33,973 nt of DNA from LMEP-6097 sp049314535 (GCA_049314535.1 JBMOEX010000006.1:1-33973), one strand, 5' to 3'. Shown: positions 8,014 to 15,222, counted from the stretch's first letter. A program made the numbers and translations. The notes: generated by a model from the sequence alone, not told the origin.

Positions 8014-8240
8014 TGTCTGGTTTTGAAGAATTTTTTGCTAATTTAGAAGAGAAGCTTAAAGCTACTAGCCGTATAGGTCTTGTGCAGAAAGCGAATGAAG
8101 AGAATAGAACTCAATATAAAGTTAATAAACTGCTTCTGTATTGGTTTAAGCTTAGAGCACATAAAAATAAATTTATAGCTGCTTTGATTTTCTTTTTTTC
8201 TTTAATGCTTTTTTTTGTATACACCTTGATTCGCAGTTAA
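8013..8240 (+). CDS. Small single-pass membrane protein, possible anti-sigma partner
   Basis: A 75-residue protein with a charged, helical N-terminal part (about 1-50) and one strong membrane segment near the C-terminus (about 54-72, FIAALIFFFSLMLFFVYTL) ending in RS. Its start overlaps the sigma factor stop by one base. Cytoplasmic domain first and a single helix second is the topology of many anti-sigma factors, but it is short and has no zinc-binding HxxxCxxC motif. It could hold the sigma factor at the membrane; this is inferred from position. The stop codon coincides with the edge of a palindromic repeat, so the original C-terminus may have been longer and cut off by the repeat. Confidence 0.7.
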   Translation: MSGFEEFFANLEEKLKATSRIGLVQKANEENRTQYKVNKLLLYWFKLRAHKNKFIAALIFFFSLMLFFVYTLIRS

Positions 8241-8286
8241 GCTGAGGACGACGAAAACGCAGAAAATGGAGTTGTGTAGTGGTCTA
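8239..8286 (+). repeat. Palindromic repeat, family B, lacking the left arm
   Basis: The core (AAGCTGAGGACGACGAAAAC and GCAGAAAATGGAGTT) and the right arm (GTTGTGTAGTGGTCT) match the complete family B copy at 14826-14902. It starts on the stop codon of the small membrane protein and ends directly before the stop codon of the convergent glycosylase, so it is essentially the whole gap between the two genes. Confidence 0.9.
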
Positions 8287-8949
8287 TTAGTATAAAACAG
8301 GCTCAGCATCTAAGCTTCGCCATATATACCAAACCGCAACAGTAGACCAAGGACGCCATTTTTCACTGTGTTTTAAAATCTCATCAAGACTAGAAAAGCC
8401 GTAGAGCTTTTTCATGGTATTAATTACTCCTATATCCTTTACTGGAAATATATCTGGCTCTAAAGCATAAAAAATTAAAAACATCTCTACAGTCCAGGTG
8501 CCTATGCCTTTGATCTTTATTAGTTCTGCGGAAATTTCGCTGCTAGATTTGTTTTTAAAATAATCGTCATTTATTTGTTTGTCATAGAAATAGCTTGAAA
8601 TATTTTTTGTATATTCCACCTTTTGCCTAGATAGTCCTAATGACCTTAGTTCTTCGGAATCTGCTTTTAAAAAAAATTCTGGACTGAAATTAAAATTATT
8701 AAAATTCTCTAAGCGTGACCATAGACTATCAGCAGATTTAACTGAAATCTGTTGTCCGATTATAGCTCTTAGTAAAGTATAAAAAGGATCTCTCCGTGAA
8801 CTTAATATGGTTTCAGGATACTGATTAATTAAATCAGCGATTAAAGTATCAGTTTCAGCTAGCTTAAGGCAAGCCTCTGACCAATAATCAGGCAAAGCCC
8901 TATCTTGGGCGTGTGGCGGAACTCCAATTTCTGAGTTTTTGTCGTCCAC
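8287..8949 (-). CDS. HhH-GPD DNA glycosylase, AlkA (3-methyladenine glycosylase II) type
   Basis: Base-excision repair enzyme that removes alkylated bases. Residues 55-75 (FYTLLRAIIGQQISVKSAD) are the family's N-terminal helix. The helix-hairpin-helix is LIKIKGIGTWTVEMFLIF (143-160), and the catalytic aspartate is D172 in FPVKDIGV. At 220 residues it is a minimal member lacking AlkA's N-terminal beta domain. The apparent start is GTG at 8949. Residues 2-14 (DDKNSEIGVPPHA) are encoded by a family A repeat, so the N-terminus is repeat-derived. No Shine-Dalgarno is visible, and a TTG start at about residue 19, just after the repeat, is possible. It is 3 bases downstream of clpB on the same strand. 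Confidence 0.88.
   Translation of the reverse strand: MDDKNSEIGVPPHAQDRALPDYWSEACLKLAETDTLIADLINQYPETILSSRRDPFYTLLRAIIGQQISVKSADSLWSRLENFNNFNFSPEFFLKADSEELRSLGLSRQKVEYTKNISSYFYDKQINDDYFKNKSSSEISAELIKIKGIGTWTVEMFLIFYALEPDIFPVKDIGVINTMKKLYGFSSLDEILKHSEKWRPWSTVAVWYIWRSLDAEPVLY
8907..8947 (-). repeat. Palindromic repeat, family A, right half, inside the glycosylase gene
   Basis: On the minus strand this reads as the right half of the element (GACGACAAAAACTCAGAAAT then TGGAGTTCCGCCACACGCCC) with a few substitutions relative to the copy at 21638-21712. It is read in frame as residues 2-14 of the glycosylase. The frame is the same one used by the copy inside comEC. Confidence 0.8.
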
Positions 8950-8952
8950 TAT

Positions 8953-11712
8953 TTAGCTAGTTACAGTTTCCTTGTAGTGCACTGTAAATTTAAATTCATC
9001 ATTACTAAACTCTATAGTCACCTTGGAGTTAGGTATTATTTTTTTTGCAAGAATAAGGTTAGCTAAATTATTTTCTATTTTCTGCTGTATGATTCGCTTC
9101 ACTGGTCTTGCTCCGAAAACAGGGTCATAGCCCATGATTCCTAACTGTTCTAAAGCATAATCAGTTAACTCAAGTTCTATATTCATTTCTGCTAAGCGAG
9201 TTTTTAAGCCAGACAGTTGAATCTCGACTATAGCTTTCATTTGTGAAATTTTCAGTGGTGAGAATATAACTATTTCATCAATCCTATTCAAGAATTCTGG
9301 TCTAAAATACTCTTTCATAGCCTGCATCAATTCTTCTTTAAGCTGCTCATTTTTAGTATTATTTTTGGTTTTAGAAGTGCTGAACAAATAATCAGAATTT
9401 GTTGAATTAGGCTGCTTGTCTAGATTCGCGTTACTTAGCTCATTATCTAAATCTAAATACTCATCTTCAGAATCTAAAACAGGTAAGGCTTCGCTCAGCT
9501 GTTTCTCTATGATTAAATGGCTGCCAAAATTACTAGTCATAATAATTATGCAGTTTTTAAAATCAACTTTCTTACCTTTCCCGTCAGTAAGAGAGCCTTC
9601 GTCTAAAATCTGTAAAAGTACGTTAGAGATATCTAAATGAGCTTTTTCAAATTCATCTAAAAGTACTATACAGTAAGGTTTTCTGCGTACTGCTTCGGTG
9701 AGTTGGCCGCCTTCTTCAAATCCAACATAGCCTGGAGGGGCTCCAATTAATCTAGCAACGGTATGTTGTTCCTGATACTCAGACATATCTAAGCGAATCA
9801 TCGCATCTTCATCATCGAAAAGGCACTCAGCTAAAGCCTTAGCTAGTTCAGTCTTGCCGACACCGGTAGGACCAAGGAACATAAAAGAGCCGATAGGACG
9901 TTTCGGATTAGATAGTCCAGCCCTAGCTCTTTTTACGGCTTCCGCTACTACGGTTACGGCTTCTTCCTGTCCTACAACGCGCTTGTGTAGCTCATTCTCT
10001 AAGTATAGTAATTTTTCAGTCTCTTCTGCTAAAAGCTTAGTTACTGGAATACCAGTCCAGCTTGACACTATATCTGCGATATCATCCTCGTTAATCTCTT
10101 CTTTAAGTAATTGAGTTCCCTTATCAACAGAGGAGTGTAAGAGTTCTTTATCTTTGAGTCGTTTTTCTAAATCTAGTAAAGTCCCAAATTTTAGCTCGGC
10201 AGCTTTCTGTAAGTCAGCTTTTCGCTCAGCTTCTTCTATCTGTACTTTAGTTTTATCTATTTTTTCTTTAATATCTTTAACACTGACAATCTCAGCTTTC
10301 TCTCTTTGCCACTGTTCACGGAGTATTGAAGCCTTAGCTTCAAAATCACTAAGTTCAGCTTCGACTTTTATTAACCTGATTTTGCTATTTTCATCTTCAT
10401 CAGCTCTTAGAGCTTCTCTTTCGATTTTATGTTGCATTATCTTGTGATCAAGAATATCAAGTTCGCGTGGTGCTGAATCTATCTCCATGCGCACTTTAGC
10501 AGCAGCTTCATCTACTAGATCTATGGCTTTATCAGGTAAGAATCTATCTGTAATATATCTGTTACTAAGTTTAGCTGCGGCTATTAAAGCATTGTCTTTA
10601 ATGCGAACACCATGATGTACTTCATATTTATCTTTTAAGCCTCTGAGTATGGAGACTGTCTCATTTTCAGTAGGTTCTGAGACTTGTACTAGCTGAAATC
10701 TTCTTTCTAAAGCAGCATCTTTTTCTATGTACTGTCTATATTCGCTGTAGGTCGTAGCTCCGATACAGTGTAACTCTCCACGTGCTAAAGCTGGTTTCAG
10801 AAGATTACTTGCATCCATCGCACCATCTGTAGCGCCGGCTCCGACTACTGTGTGTAGTTCATCTATAAAGAGAATAATTTCGCCTTCACTATTTTGAACT
10901 TCTTTTAAAACAGCTTTTAATCTTTCTTCAAACTCGCCTCTGAACTTAGCCCCTGCGATAAGAGCTCCCATGTCAAGCTCAATAACTCTTTTATTCTTAA
11001 GGCCTTCAGGAACATCTTTATTAATAATTCTTATCGCTAAGCCTTCGGCTATAGCTGTTTTACCGACACCAGGGGCTCCTACTAATATCGGATTATTTTT
11101 TCGACGACGAGAAAGAACTTGAATCACTCTTCTGATTTCTTCTTCTCGTCCGATTACTGGATCTAATTTACCCTCAAGTGCAATCTGAGTCAGATCTTTA
11201 CCAAATTTTTTTAGTGCATCATTGGTAGCTTCAGGATTATCACTAGTTACTTTTTTACCTTTTCTAATTTTTACTAAAGTCTTTTTAAACTTATCTTCAT
11301 TTAAACTAAATGATTCTAGAGTGGGTTTTAAAAAGGCAGGTTCATTAAAAGCTGCTAAAAAAAGGTGTTCAGGCGAGACGAAATCATCTTGATTCGCTTG
11401 AGCTGCAAGTACGGCATTATTTAAAAAATCCTGGGTCTTACCAGAAATAGAAAATTGTTCATTAGCTAAAGCAAGTGGGCTGGCTTTCTGTTTTTTAGCT
11501 AAATAGTCATAGATAATCTGACTTAAAGATTCTGTATTAATTTTTAAACTCTCTAAAACCTTTGCTAGATCAGTTTCTTCGAATTTATCAATATTTAAAG
11601 ATGAGTGAATGATATGTTCTGGTTCTATAACTGAATGATCTAGTTTCTTTAAAAGACCGCGACAGTTCATGATTACATTTTGAGCATTTTGTGTGAATTT
11701 ACTAAGGTCCAT
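8953..11712 (-). CDS. clpB: ATP-dependent disaggregase ClpB
   Basis: Hexameric AAA+ chaperone that works with DnaK to pull apart aggregated proteins. From the ATG at 11712 it has 919 residues: N domain (about 1-150), first ATPase domain with Walker A GAPGVGKT (212-219) and Walker B ILFIDE (about 280-285), a long coiled-coil middle domain (about 400-530) that separates ClpB from ClpA/ClpC, and the second ATPase domain with GPTGVGKT (614-621) and VLLDE (683-687). Pore loops with aromatic residues (GAKFRGEFEER, PPGYVGFEEGG) are present. A Ser/Asn/Asp-rich insertion of about 50 residues (roughly 736-791) interrupts the second ATPase domain between TSNFGS and FRPEFLNRIDE. The frame is open upstream to 11778, but MDLSKFTQNAQ is the family start. 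No CIRCE element is visible. It is divergent from fliP. Confidence 0.95.
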   Translation of the reverse strand: MDLSKFTQNAQNVIMNCRGLLKKLDHSVIEPEHIIHSSLNIDKFEETDLAKVLESLKINTESLSQIIYDYLAKKQKASPLALANEQFSISGKTQDFLNNAVLAAQANQDDFVSPEHLFLAAFNEPAFLKPTLESFSLNEDKFKKTLVKIRKGKKVTSDNPEATNDALKKFGKDLTQIALEGKLDPVIGREEEIRRVIQVLSRRRKNNPILVGAPGVGKTAIAEGLAIRIINKDVPEGLKNKRVIELDMGALIAGAKFRGEFEERLKAVLKEVQNSEGEIILFIDELHTVVGAGATDGAMDASNLLKPALARGELHCIGATTYSEYRQYIEKDAALERRFQLVQVSEPTENETVSILRGLKDKYEVHHGVRIKDNALIAAAKLSNRYITDRFLPDKAIDLVDEAAAKVRMEIDSAPRELDILDHKIMQHKIEREALRADEDENSKIRLIKVEAELSDFEAKASILREQWQREKAEIVSVKDIKEKIDKTKVQIEEAERKADLQKAAELKFGTLLDLEKRLKDKELLHSSVDKGTQLLKEEINEDDIADIVSSWTGIPVTKLLAEETEKLLYLENELHKRVVGQEEAVTVVAEAVKRARAGLSNPKRPIGSFMFLGPTGVGKTELAKALAECLFDDEDAMIRLDMSEYQEQHTVARLIGAPPGYVGFEEGGQLTEAVRRKPYCIVLLDEFEKAHLDISNVLLQILDEGSLTDGKGKKVDFKNCIIIMTSNFGSHLIIEKQLSEALPVLDSEDEYLDLDNELSNANLDKQPNSTNSDYLFSTSKTKNNTKNEQLKEELMQAMKEYFRPEFLNRIDEIVIFSPLKISQMKAIVEIQLSGLKTRLAEMNIELELTDYALEQLGIMGYDPVFGARPVKRIIQQKIENNLANLILAKKIIPNSKVTIEFSNDEFKFTVHYKETVTS

Positions 11713-11765
11713 ATTTAAAATTCTAACAAATAAGAAATATCGTATTAGAATAATTGAATAACCCG

Positions 11766-12464
11766 ATGGTAGATTCAATTGCTAACAATATAGTAACTTC
11801 ACAGAGCAGTTTAGCTACCCTAAGCAATGTTCTCCCTGACCTAGAGCCAAGCTTACAGATAGTTGGTCTTCTGTTTATACTTAGTTTCTTGCCTATTATG
11901 GTTGTGTCAATGACACCATTCCTAAGAATTATTCTGGTCATGTCACTCTTAAAACAGGCTCTCGGTACACAAAATTCACCGCCGACTATGGTTATTGTAG
12001 GTCTTGGTCTCTTTCTTACGGGTTATATACTTGGACCTGAATTAAATCAAATGAATACTGAAGCCTTAATACCTTTAGCGAATAAGCAAATAAAACTCCC
12101 TGAAGCCCTAGAAAGGGCTTATCAGCCATTAAAAGGGCATATGCTGAGGAATGCAGATAGTAAAGATATTAAGTTCTTTTATGAACTAGCTAGAAGCCCT
12201 TTGCCTAAAAACAGTCAAGAAATAGCCCCAAGAGAACTTATAGTGTCTTATTTGCTTGGAGAATTAAGGAAGGCTTTTCAGATTGGCTTTTTAATATTTA
12301 TTCCTTTCCTTGTTATTGACTTGATTGTAGCGAATATACTACTTGCACTTGGGATGATGATGCTTTCCCCTACTATTGTTTCATTACCATTTAAAATTAT
12401 GATATTTGTTGCGATAGATGGCTGGCAGCTTATAATAAAAGGTTTAGCGAACAGCTTTAATTGA
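11766..12464 (+). CDS. fliP: Flagellar type III export gate protein FliP
   Basis: Membrane subunit of the FliPQR export gate at the base of the flagellum. Family hallmarks are MTPFLRIILVMSLLKQALGT, GLGLFLTGYI, LLGELRKAFQIGFLIFIPF and LALGMMMLSPTIVSLPFKI, ending in DGWQLIIKGLANSF, with four membrane segments. From the ATG at 11766 it has 232 residues. A TTG at 11754 would add four. Neither has a clear Shine-Dalgarno. There is no cleavable signal peptide of the type seen in enteric FliP, and no fliO precedes it. It heads a fliP-fliQ-fliR unit divergent from clpB across about 50 bases. Confidence 0.95.
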   Translation: MVDSIANNIVTSQSSLATLSNVLPDLEPSLQIVGLLFILSFLPIMVVSMTPFLRIILVMSLLKQALGTQNSPPTMVIVGLGLFLTGYILGPELNQMNTEALIPLANKQIKLPEALERAYQPLKGHMLRNADSKDIKFFYELARSPLPKNSQEIAPRELIVSYLLGELRKAFQIGFLIFIPFLVIDLIVANILLALGMMMLSPTIVSLPFKIMIFVAIDGWQLIIKGLANSFN

Positions 12465-12472
12465 GATAGCTT

Positions 12473-13453
12473 ATGGATTGGGTACCTGAGATTATTAGAG
12501 AAGGAATGCTTACTGCGATATTCATTTCAGGTCCGCTTGTCGTATTAGCTGCTGCTCTAGGTTTAATAGTAGGTATTCTTCAGGCAGCTACTCAAGTTCA
12601 AGAGCAGACATTAGGTTCTGCTGTAAAAATTCTGGGAATCTTCTTAGCTCTTATTATTGGTGGATTCTATATGTTTTCTTATTTGAAAAAATATACAGAA
12701 AGAAACATAGTTAGAGCATTTCAGTTAATTCCCACTCTAGAACCGCATCCTATGCCGCGTAAAAATTACTTTACGCCAGTGAATAAAAAAGATTCTAAAT
12801 TATCTGGATTACCTGAAACATTAGATACGAAAAAGCCTAAAGCTGCTCCACCGAAGGCACCATCTAAGTTAAAAGCGAGAGACATGGCTACTGGTCCAGA
12901 GACGGTTAGAGGCACTCCATCGAAAAGCATACCAGCATTAGGTAAACCTCCAAGCCAAGTTCCCCCACCTAAACAGGGACTTAATGATCAAGCCATAGGA
13001 AATCAGAAGCGCCCAGCGAATTCTGCACCAGCAAATAATCAGGCTCAGAGACCAGCGACTACGAATAATCCTAATGCTCCAGCAACTGGAGGCAGGCCAA
13101 ATACGCCTGCTGCGGCGGTAAGACCGAATACGCCTGCTGCGGGAACAAGACCTGCTGCCCCAGCTGCTACCGCAAGACCAAGCGCCCCAGCGGTAACGGC
13201 AAGACCTGCTAGTCCAGCTGCTAGCGCACGACCAAATACGCCAGTTCAACAAAAACAGACTAGTGGAAGACCTAGATTGACTCCAGAGTTAGTCGACACT
13301 AATATTAATCAACAGGCAGCTCCAGTCCAAACTGCGACGCCAGTCACTGCTCCCGCAACTCCAGTTCCAGCCCCGACCCCAGCAGATAGCCAGTTTTCAA
13401 GTGCTATAGAAAAGTTAAAAGAAAATGCTCAACAAGGAGACACTCAGCCGTAA
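12473..13453 (+). CDS. fliQ: FliQ with a long Pro/Ala-rich C-terminal extension
   Basis: Residues 1-90 are a complete FliQ: two membrane helices (about 13-38 and 47-70) with the family pattern GPLVVLAAALGLIVGILQAATQVQEQTL and a short tail ending near FQLIPTLEP. FliQ is normally about 89 residues, but here the frame runs on to residue 326. The added 236 residues are hydrophilic and dominated by Pro, Ala, Thr, Asn, Gln and Lys/Arg, with no predicted fold. Within them, residues 208-261 are six tandem 9-residue units of the form RPxxPAAxx. The frame is unbroken and its TAA abuts the ATG of fliR, so this is not a chance read-through into a spacer. Whether the tail faces cytoplasm or periplasm is unknown. 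It might act as a linker, a cell-wall-spanning segment or a stand-in for the missing FliO; all are guesses. Confidence 0.9.
   Translation: MDWVPEIIREGMLTAIFISGPLVVLAAALGLIVGILQAATQVQEQTLGSAVKILGIFLALIIGGFYMFSYLKKYTERNIVRAFQLIPTLEPHPMPRKNYFTPVNKKDSKLSGLPETLDTKKPKAAPPKAPSKLKARDMATGPETVRGTPSKSIPALGKPPSQVPPPKQGLNDQAIGNQKRPANSAPANNQAQRPATTNNPNAPATGGRPNTPAAAVRPNTPAAGTRPAAPAATARPSAPAVTARPASPAASARPNTPVQQKQTSGRPRLTPELVDTNINQQAAPVQTATPVTAPATPVPAPTPADSQFSSAIEKLKENAQQGDTQP
13094..13255 (+). repeat. Six 27-bp tandem repeats in the fliQ extension
   Basis: Six successive 27-base units encode RPNTPAAAV, RPNTPAAGT, RPAAPAATA, RPSAPAVTA, RPASPAASA and RPNTPVQQK. The first two are nearly identical at DNA level and the others are diverged, so the array looks old rather than freshly amplified. 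Its length may still vary between strains. Confidence 0.85.
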
Positions 13454-14233
13454 ATGCTAGCCGAGCTCAACCAAGCATTTTTTGGTAATCCAGTACTTAT
13501 GAGCATGACTCAGTGGGTTATAACAGCATCATTGATTTTTGCAAGAGTAGTTAGCTTTTTACATTTAGCTCCAGTATTCTCGGATAAAGGTGTTACGACT
13601 ATGATTCGTATATCAATGTCCCTATTATTGTCATTTATCCTTTATGATATTTTGCCAAATATCCAAGAACCAGCTGGGGGCTATTATTTGCCATATGTCC
13701 TCGGTTTGAATATAGCCATTGGTCTAATGATGGGCTACGTTACTAGATTAATGTTTGCAATAGTTATAGCTGGTGGTGAGATGATGGATTCATCAATGGG
13801 TTTCTCTTCAGCACAGATGTTTGACCCCGCTTCTGGAGCACAAACAACGATGTTTGGTAAATTCATGTCATCTCTTGCTGTTATTATTTTCTTTTTCTGT
13901 GAAGGACCTGAAAATTTAATCAGAGGCCTTCATAAGAGTTTTGAAACTTTACCACTTTATTCCGCGAACATTACTTATGAAGTGGATAAGGTAATAAATT
14001 TAACTGGAGATATAATCAGCATGGGCTTTATAGTTGTTAGTCCGATAGTGCTTACTATTTTATTAAATGATCTGATATTAGGTCTGATATCAAGAGCATC
14101 TCCGCAGATAAATGCGTTTCAGATAAGTTTCACCATTAAGCCTATGCTTGGTCTTGCGATTTTTATTATGATCTTACCTCTATATTTTCGAGGTTTGATT
14201 AATCTGTTATCAAGTCCCGTCAGGTTCTTCTAG
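13454..14233 (+). CDS. fliR: Flagellar type III export gate protein FliR
   Basis: Third membrane subunit of the FliP-FliQ-FliR export gate. The 259-residue length is normal. It has about six hydrophobic segments and the family motifs ARVVSFLHLAPVFSD, GLNIAIGLMMGYVTRLMF, the conserved GGEMMDSSMGFSSAQMFDPASGAQ segment and the C-terminal SPQINAFQISFTIKPMLGL. The ATG follows the fliQ stop directly (TAAATG), so the two are translationally linked. flhB and flhA, which often follow fliR, are absent here. Instead the gene ends one base before a compound palindromic repeat, with a convergent membrane-protein gene on the far side. Confidence 0.96.
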   Translation: MLAELNQAFFGNPVLMSMTQWVITASLIFARVVSFLHLAPVFSDKGVTTMIRISMSLLLSFILYDILPNIQEPAGGYYLPYVLGLNIAIGLMMGYVTRLMFAIVIAGGEMMDSSMGFSSAQMFDPASGAQTTMFGKFMSSLAVIIFFFCEGPENLIRGLHKSFETLPLYSANITYEVDKVINLTGDIISMGFIVVSPIVLTILLNDLILGLISRASPQINAFQISFTIKPMLGLAIFIMILPLYFRGLINLLSSPVRFF

Positions 14234-14234
14234 T

Positions 14235-14336
14235 AGAGACTGCTTCGTCCTCCTCAGCCTTGTAACTGCACGTTGTGTCGCAGTCTCTATTGGGCATTGC
14301 TACACAACTCCATTTTCTGCGTTTTCGTCACAGTCT
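14235..14336 (-). repeat. Compound palindromic repeat, family B-like, between convergent genes
   Basis: Two family B pieces are joined in an unusual order. Bases 14235-14288 hold the left arm and left core closed by their own 9-bp inverted ends (AGAGACTGC at 14235-14243, GCAGTCTCT at 14280-14288). Bases 14289-14336 hold the right core and arm (TACACAACTCCATTTTCTGC on the plus strand). The element begins one base after the fliR stop, and its far edge overlaps the stop codon of the convergent membrane-protein gene, so it fills the whole gap. Confidence 0.85.
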
Positions 14337-14808
14337 ATTTTCGGCTACTTATGTAACCATAAGCAATAAAACTAATAATAAGACCAGATACTGCTAAGAG
14401 CAGTACATCTGCGCCGATAGAAAAATATTTAACTAAGAGAAAAAGCAAGAAAGCTGAAAATATTGCTCGTGAAAGAGAGCCAATGGTTTTCAATGTTACT
14501 ACGCTGTTAATCATTTCAGAAGGAAGTTGAGCGTTGTTATTCGCTGAACTCATTTCTGAGCTTGCACTTGTTTGTTCGGCTACACGCCCATCAGGTTCTT
14601 GATCAGAGATGCTTTGTGAATGCAGATTATGGGAGAATGCTTGAATATAGACGAAAGAAAAGTTTAGAACTCTGAGGTAGATTTGAAAAACTAAGGCTGT
14701 TAAAAGAAATTTTAAAAATATAGCTTTAAAAAAAAATATAATAAAAATTAAAGAAAATAAAATGCTGACTAGGTGAGTATTTGCGAGATTTAATTTTTTT
14801 AATTTCAC
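14335..14808 (-). CDS. Small polytopic membrane protein, unknown function
   Basis: A 157-residue protein with hydrophobic segments at about 12-32, 34-54, 113-127 and 132-151, and a hydrophilic loop at about 58-108. The C-terminal pair of helices ending in YGYISSRK is loosely reminiscent of the ATP synthase I (AtpI) family, but the match is too weak to name it. The loop contains DGRVAEQTS (73-81), encoded by the left arm of a family A repeat in frame. The stop codon is supplied at the edge of the compound repeat that separates it from fliR. It is well defined as a frame and of unknown function. Confidence 0.6.
   Translation of the reverse strand: MKLKKLNLANTHLVSILFSLIFIIFFFKAIFLKFLLTALVFQIYLRVLNFSFVYIQAFSHNLHSQSISDQEPDGRVAEQTSASSEMSSANNNAQLPSEMINSVVTLKTIGSLSRAIFSAFLLFLLVKYFSIGADVLLLAVSGLIISFIAYGYISSRK
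14566..14589 (-). repeat. Palindromic repeat, family A, left arm, inside a membrane-protein gene
   Basis: The minus strand reads GGGCGTGTAGCCGAACAAAC then AAGT, matching the first 24 bases of the full copy at 21638-21712 with one change. It is translated as GRVAEQTS in the hydrophilic loop. This is the frame in which a whole 75-bp family A element is open for all 25 codons. Confidence 0.75.
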
Positions 14809-14825
14809 AGAATCAAAATTATACT

Positions 14826-14902
14826 AGAGACCGCTGCACAACGTGCAGTTTCAAGGCTGAGGAGGACGAAAACGCAGAAAATGGAGTTGTGTAGCGGTCT
14901 CT
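14826..14902 (+). repeat. Palindromic repeat, family B, complete copy (77 bp)
   Basis: Terminal inverted repeats AGAGACCGCTGCACAAC (14826-14842) and GTTGTGTAGCGGTCTCT (14886-14902) pair with one mismatch in 17. Between them lies the shared core GTGCAGTTTCAAGGCTGAGG then AGGACGAAAACGCAGAAAAT. The element sits upstream of the membrane-protein gene and just past the terminator of the His-rich protein. Confidence 0.95.
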
Positions 14903-14908
14903 ATTAAT

Positions 14909-14942
14909 AAAAAACCGCCACTGTTTTAAGAGTGACGGTTTT
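14909..14942 (-). terminator. Rho-independent terminator of the His-rich protein gene
   Basis: On the minus strand CCGTCACT and AGTGGCGG (plus-strand 14931-14938 and 14915-14922) form an 8-bp stem with one G-U pair and an 8-base loop, followed at once by a run of six T. It lies 27 bases past the stop of the 79-residue gene. This is the clearest intrinsic terminator in the window. Confidence 0.88.
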
Positions 14943-14969
14943 AAAATATTTATTAGAGTATATTAAATT

Positions 14970-15209
14970 TTATTTGTGTTCTTTGCCATCTTTGTGATCA
15001 TCATGGCTTTTGTGCTCATCTTTCTTTTTGTCGTGATCAGCATTTTTGTGCTCATCTTTCTTTTTATCTTCATGAGATTGTACCTCAGCAACAACTAAAG
15101 TTGATTTAGCATGATTAACAGCACTTACTGTTACACCAGTAGCTACTGCTAAAGCAGTTAAAGCTAGTACTGAACCTTTAATCCATTCAAGTAAATTAAG
15201 TTTTTTCAT
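14970..15209 (-). CDS. Small exported His/Lys/Asp-rich protein
   Basis: A 79-residue protein. Residues 1-11 are short and basic, and 12-32 are hydrophobic (signal peptide or anchor), with possible cleavage after VSA near residue 30. The tail from 46 onward is almost only H, K, D and E, with seven histidines. It contains a 12-residue tandem repeat, DKKKDEHKNADH (48-59) and DKKKDEHKSHDD (60-71). It has an excellent Shine-Dalgarno (GGAGG about 6 bases before the ATG), a leader hairpin just upstream and a strong terminator, all consistent with high independent expression. The tail suggests metal binding (nickel, zinc, copper) or a charged periplasmic or surface linker. No family was recognised. 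Confidence 0.75.
   Translation of the reverse strand: MKKLNLLEWIKGSVLALTALAVATGVTVSAVNHAKSTLVVAEVQSHEDKKKDEHKNADHDKKKDEHKSHDDHKDGKEHK
15009..15065 (-). repeat. 21-bp direct repeat in the His-rich tail
   Basis: TTTGTGCTCATCTTTCTTTT plus one T occurs at 15009-15029 and again at 15045-15065, a 36-bp (12-codon) period. It encodes the two KKKDEHK units. The near identity at DNA level suggests recent duplication or slippage. Confidence 0.85.
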
Positions 15210-15222
15210 TTATTTCCTCCGT

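Noticed and set aside
11713..11765. CIRCE heat-shock operator before clpB
   Set aside because: No TTAGCACTC / GAGTGCTAA inverted repeat is present in the short divergent gap.
12938..13252. An open frame on the minus strand opposite the fliQ extension, rich in Ser, Arg, Trp and Ile
   Set aside because: Its composition mirrors the repetitive Pro/Ala codons of the other strand; no ribosome-binding site or family features.
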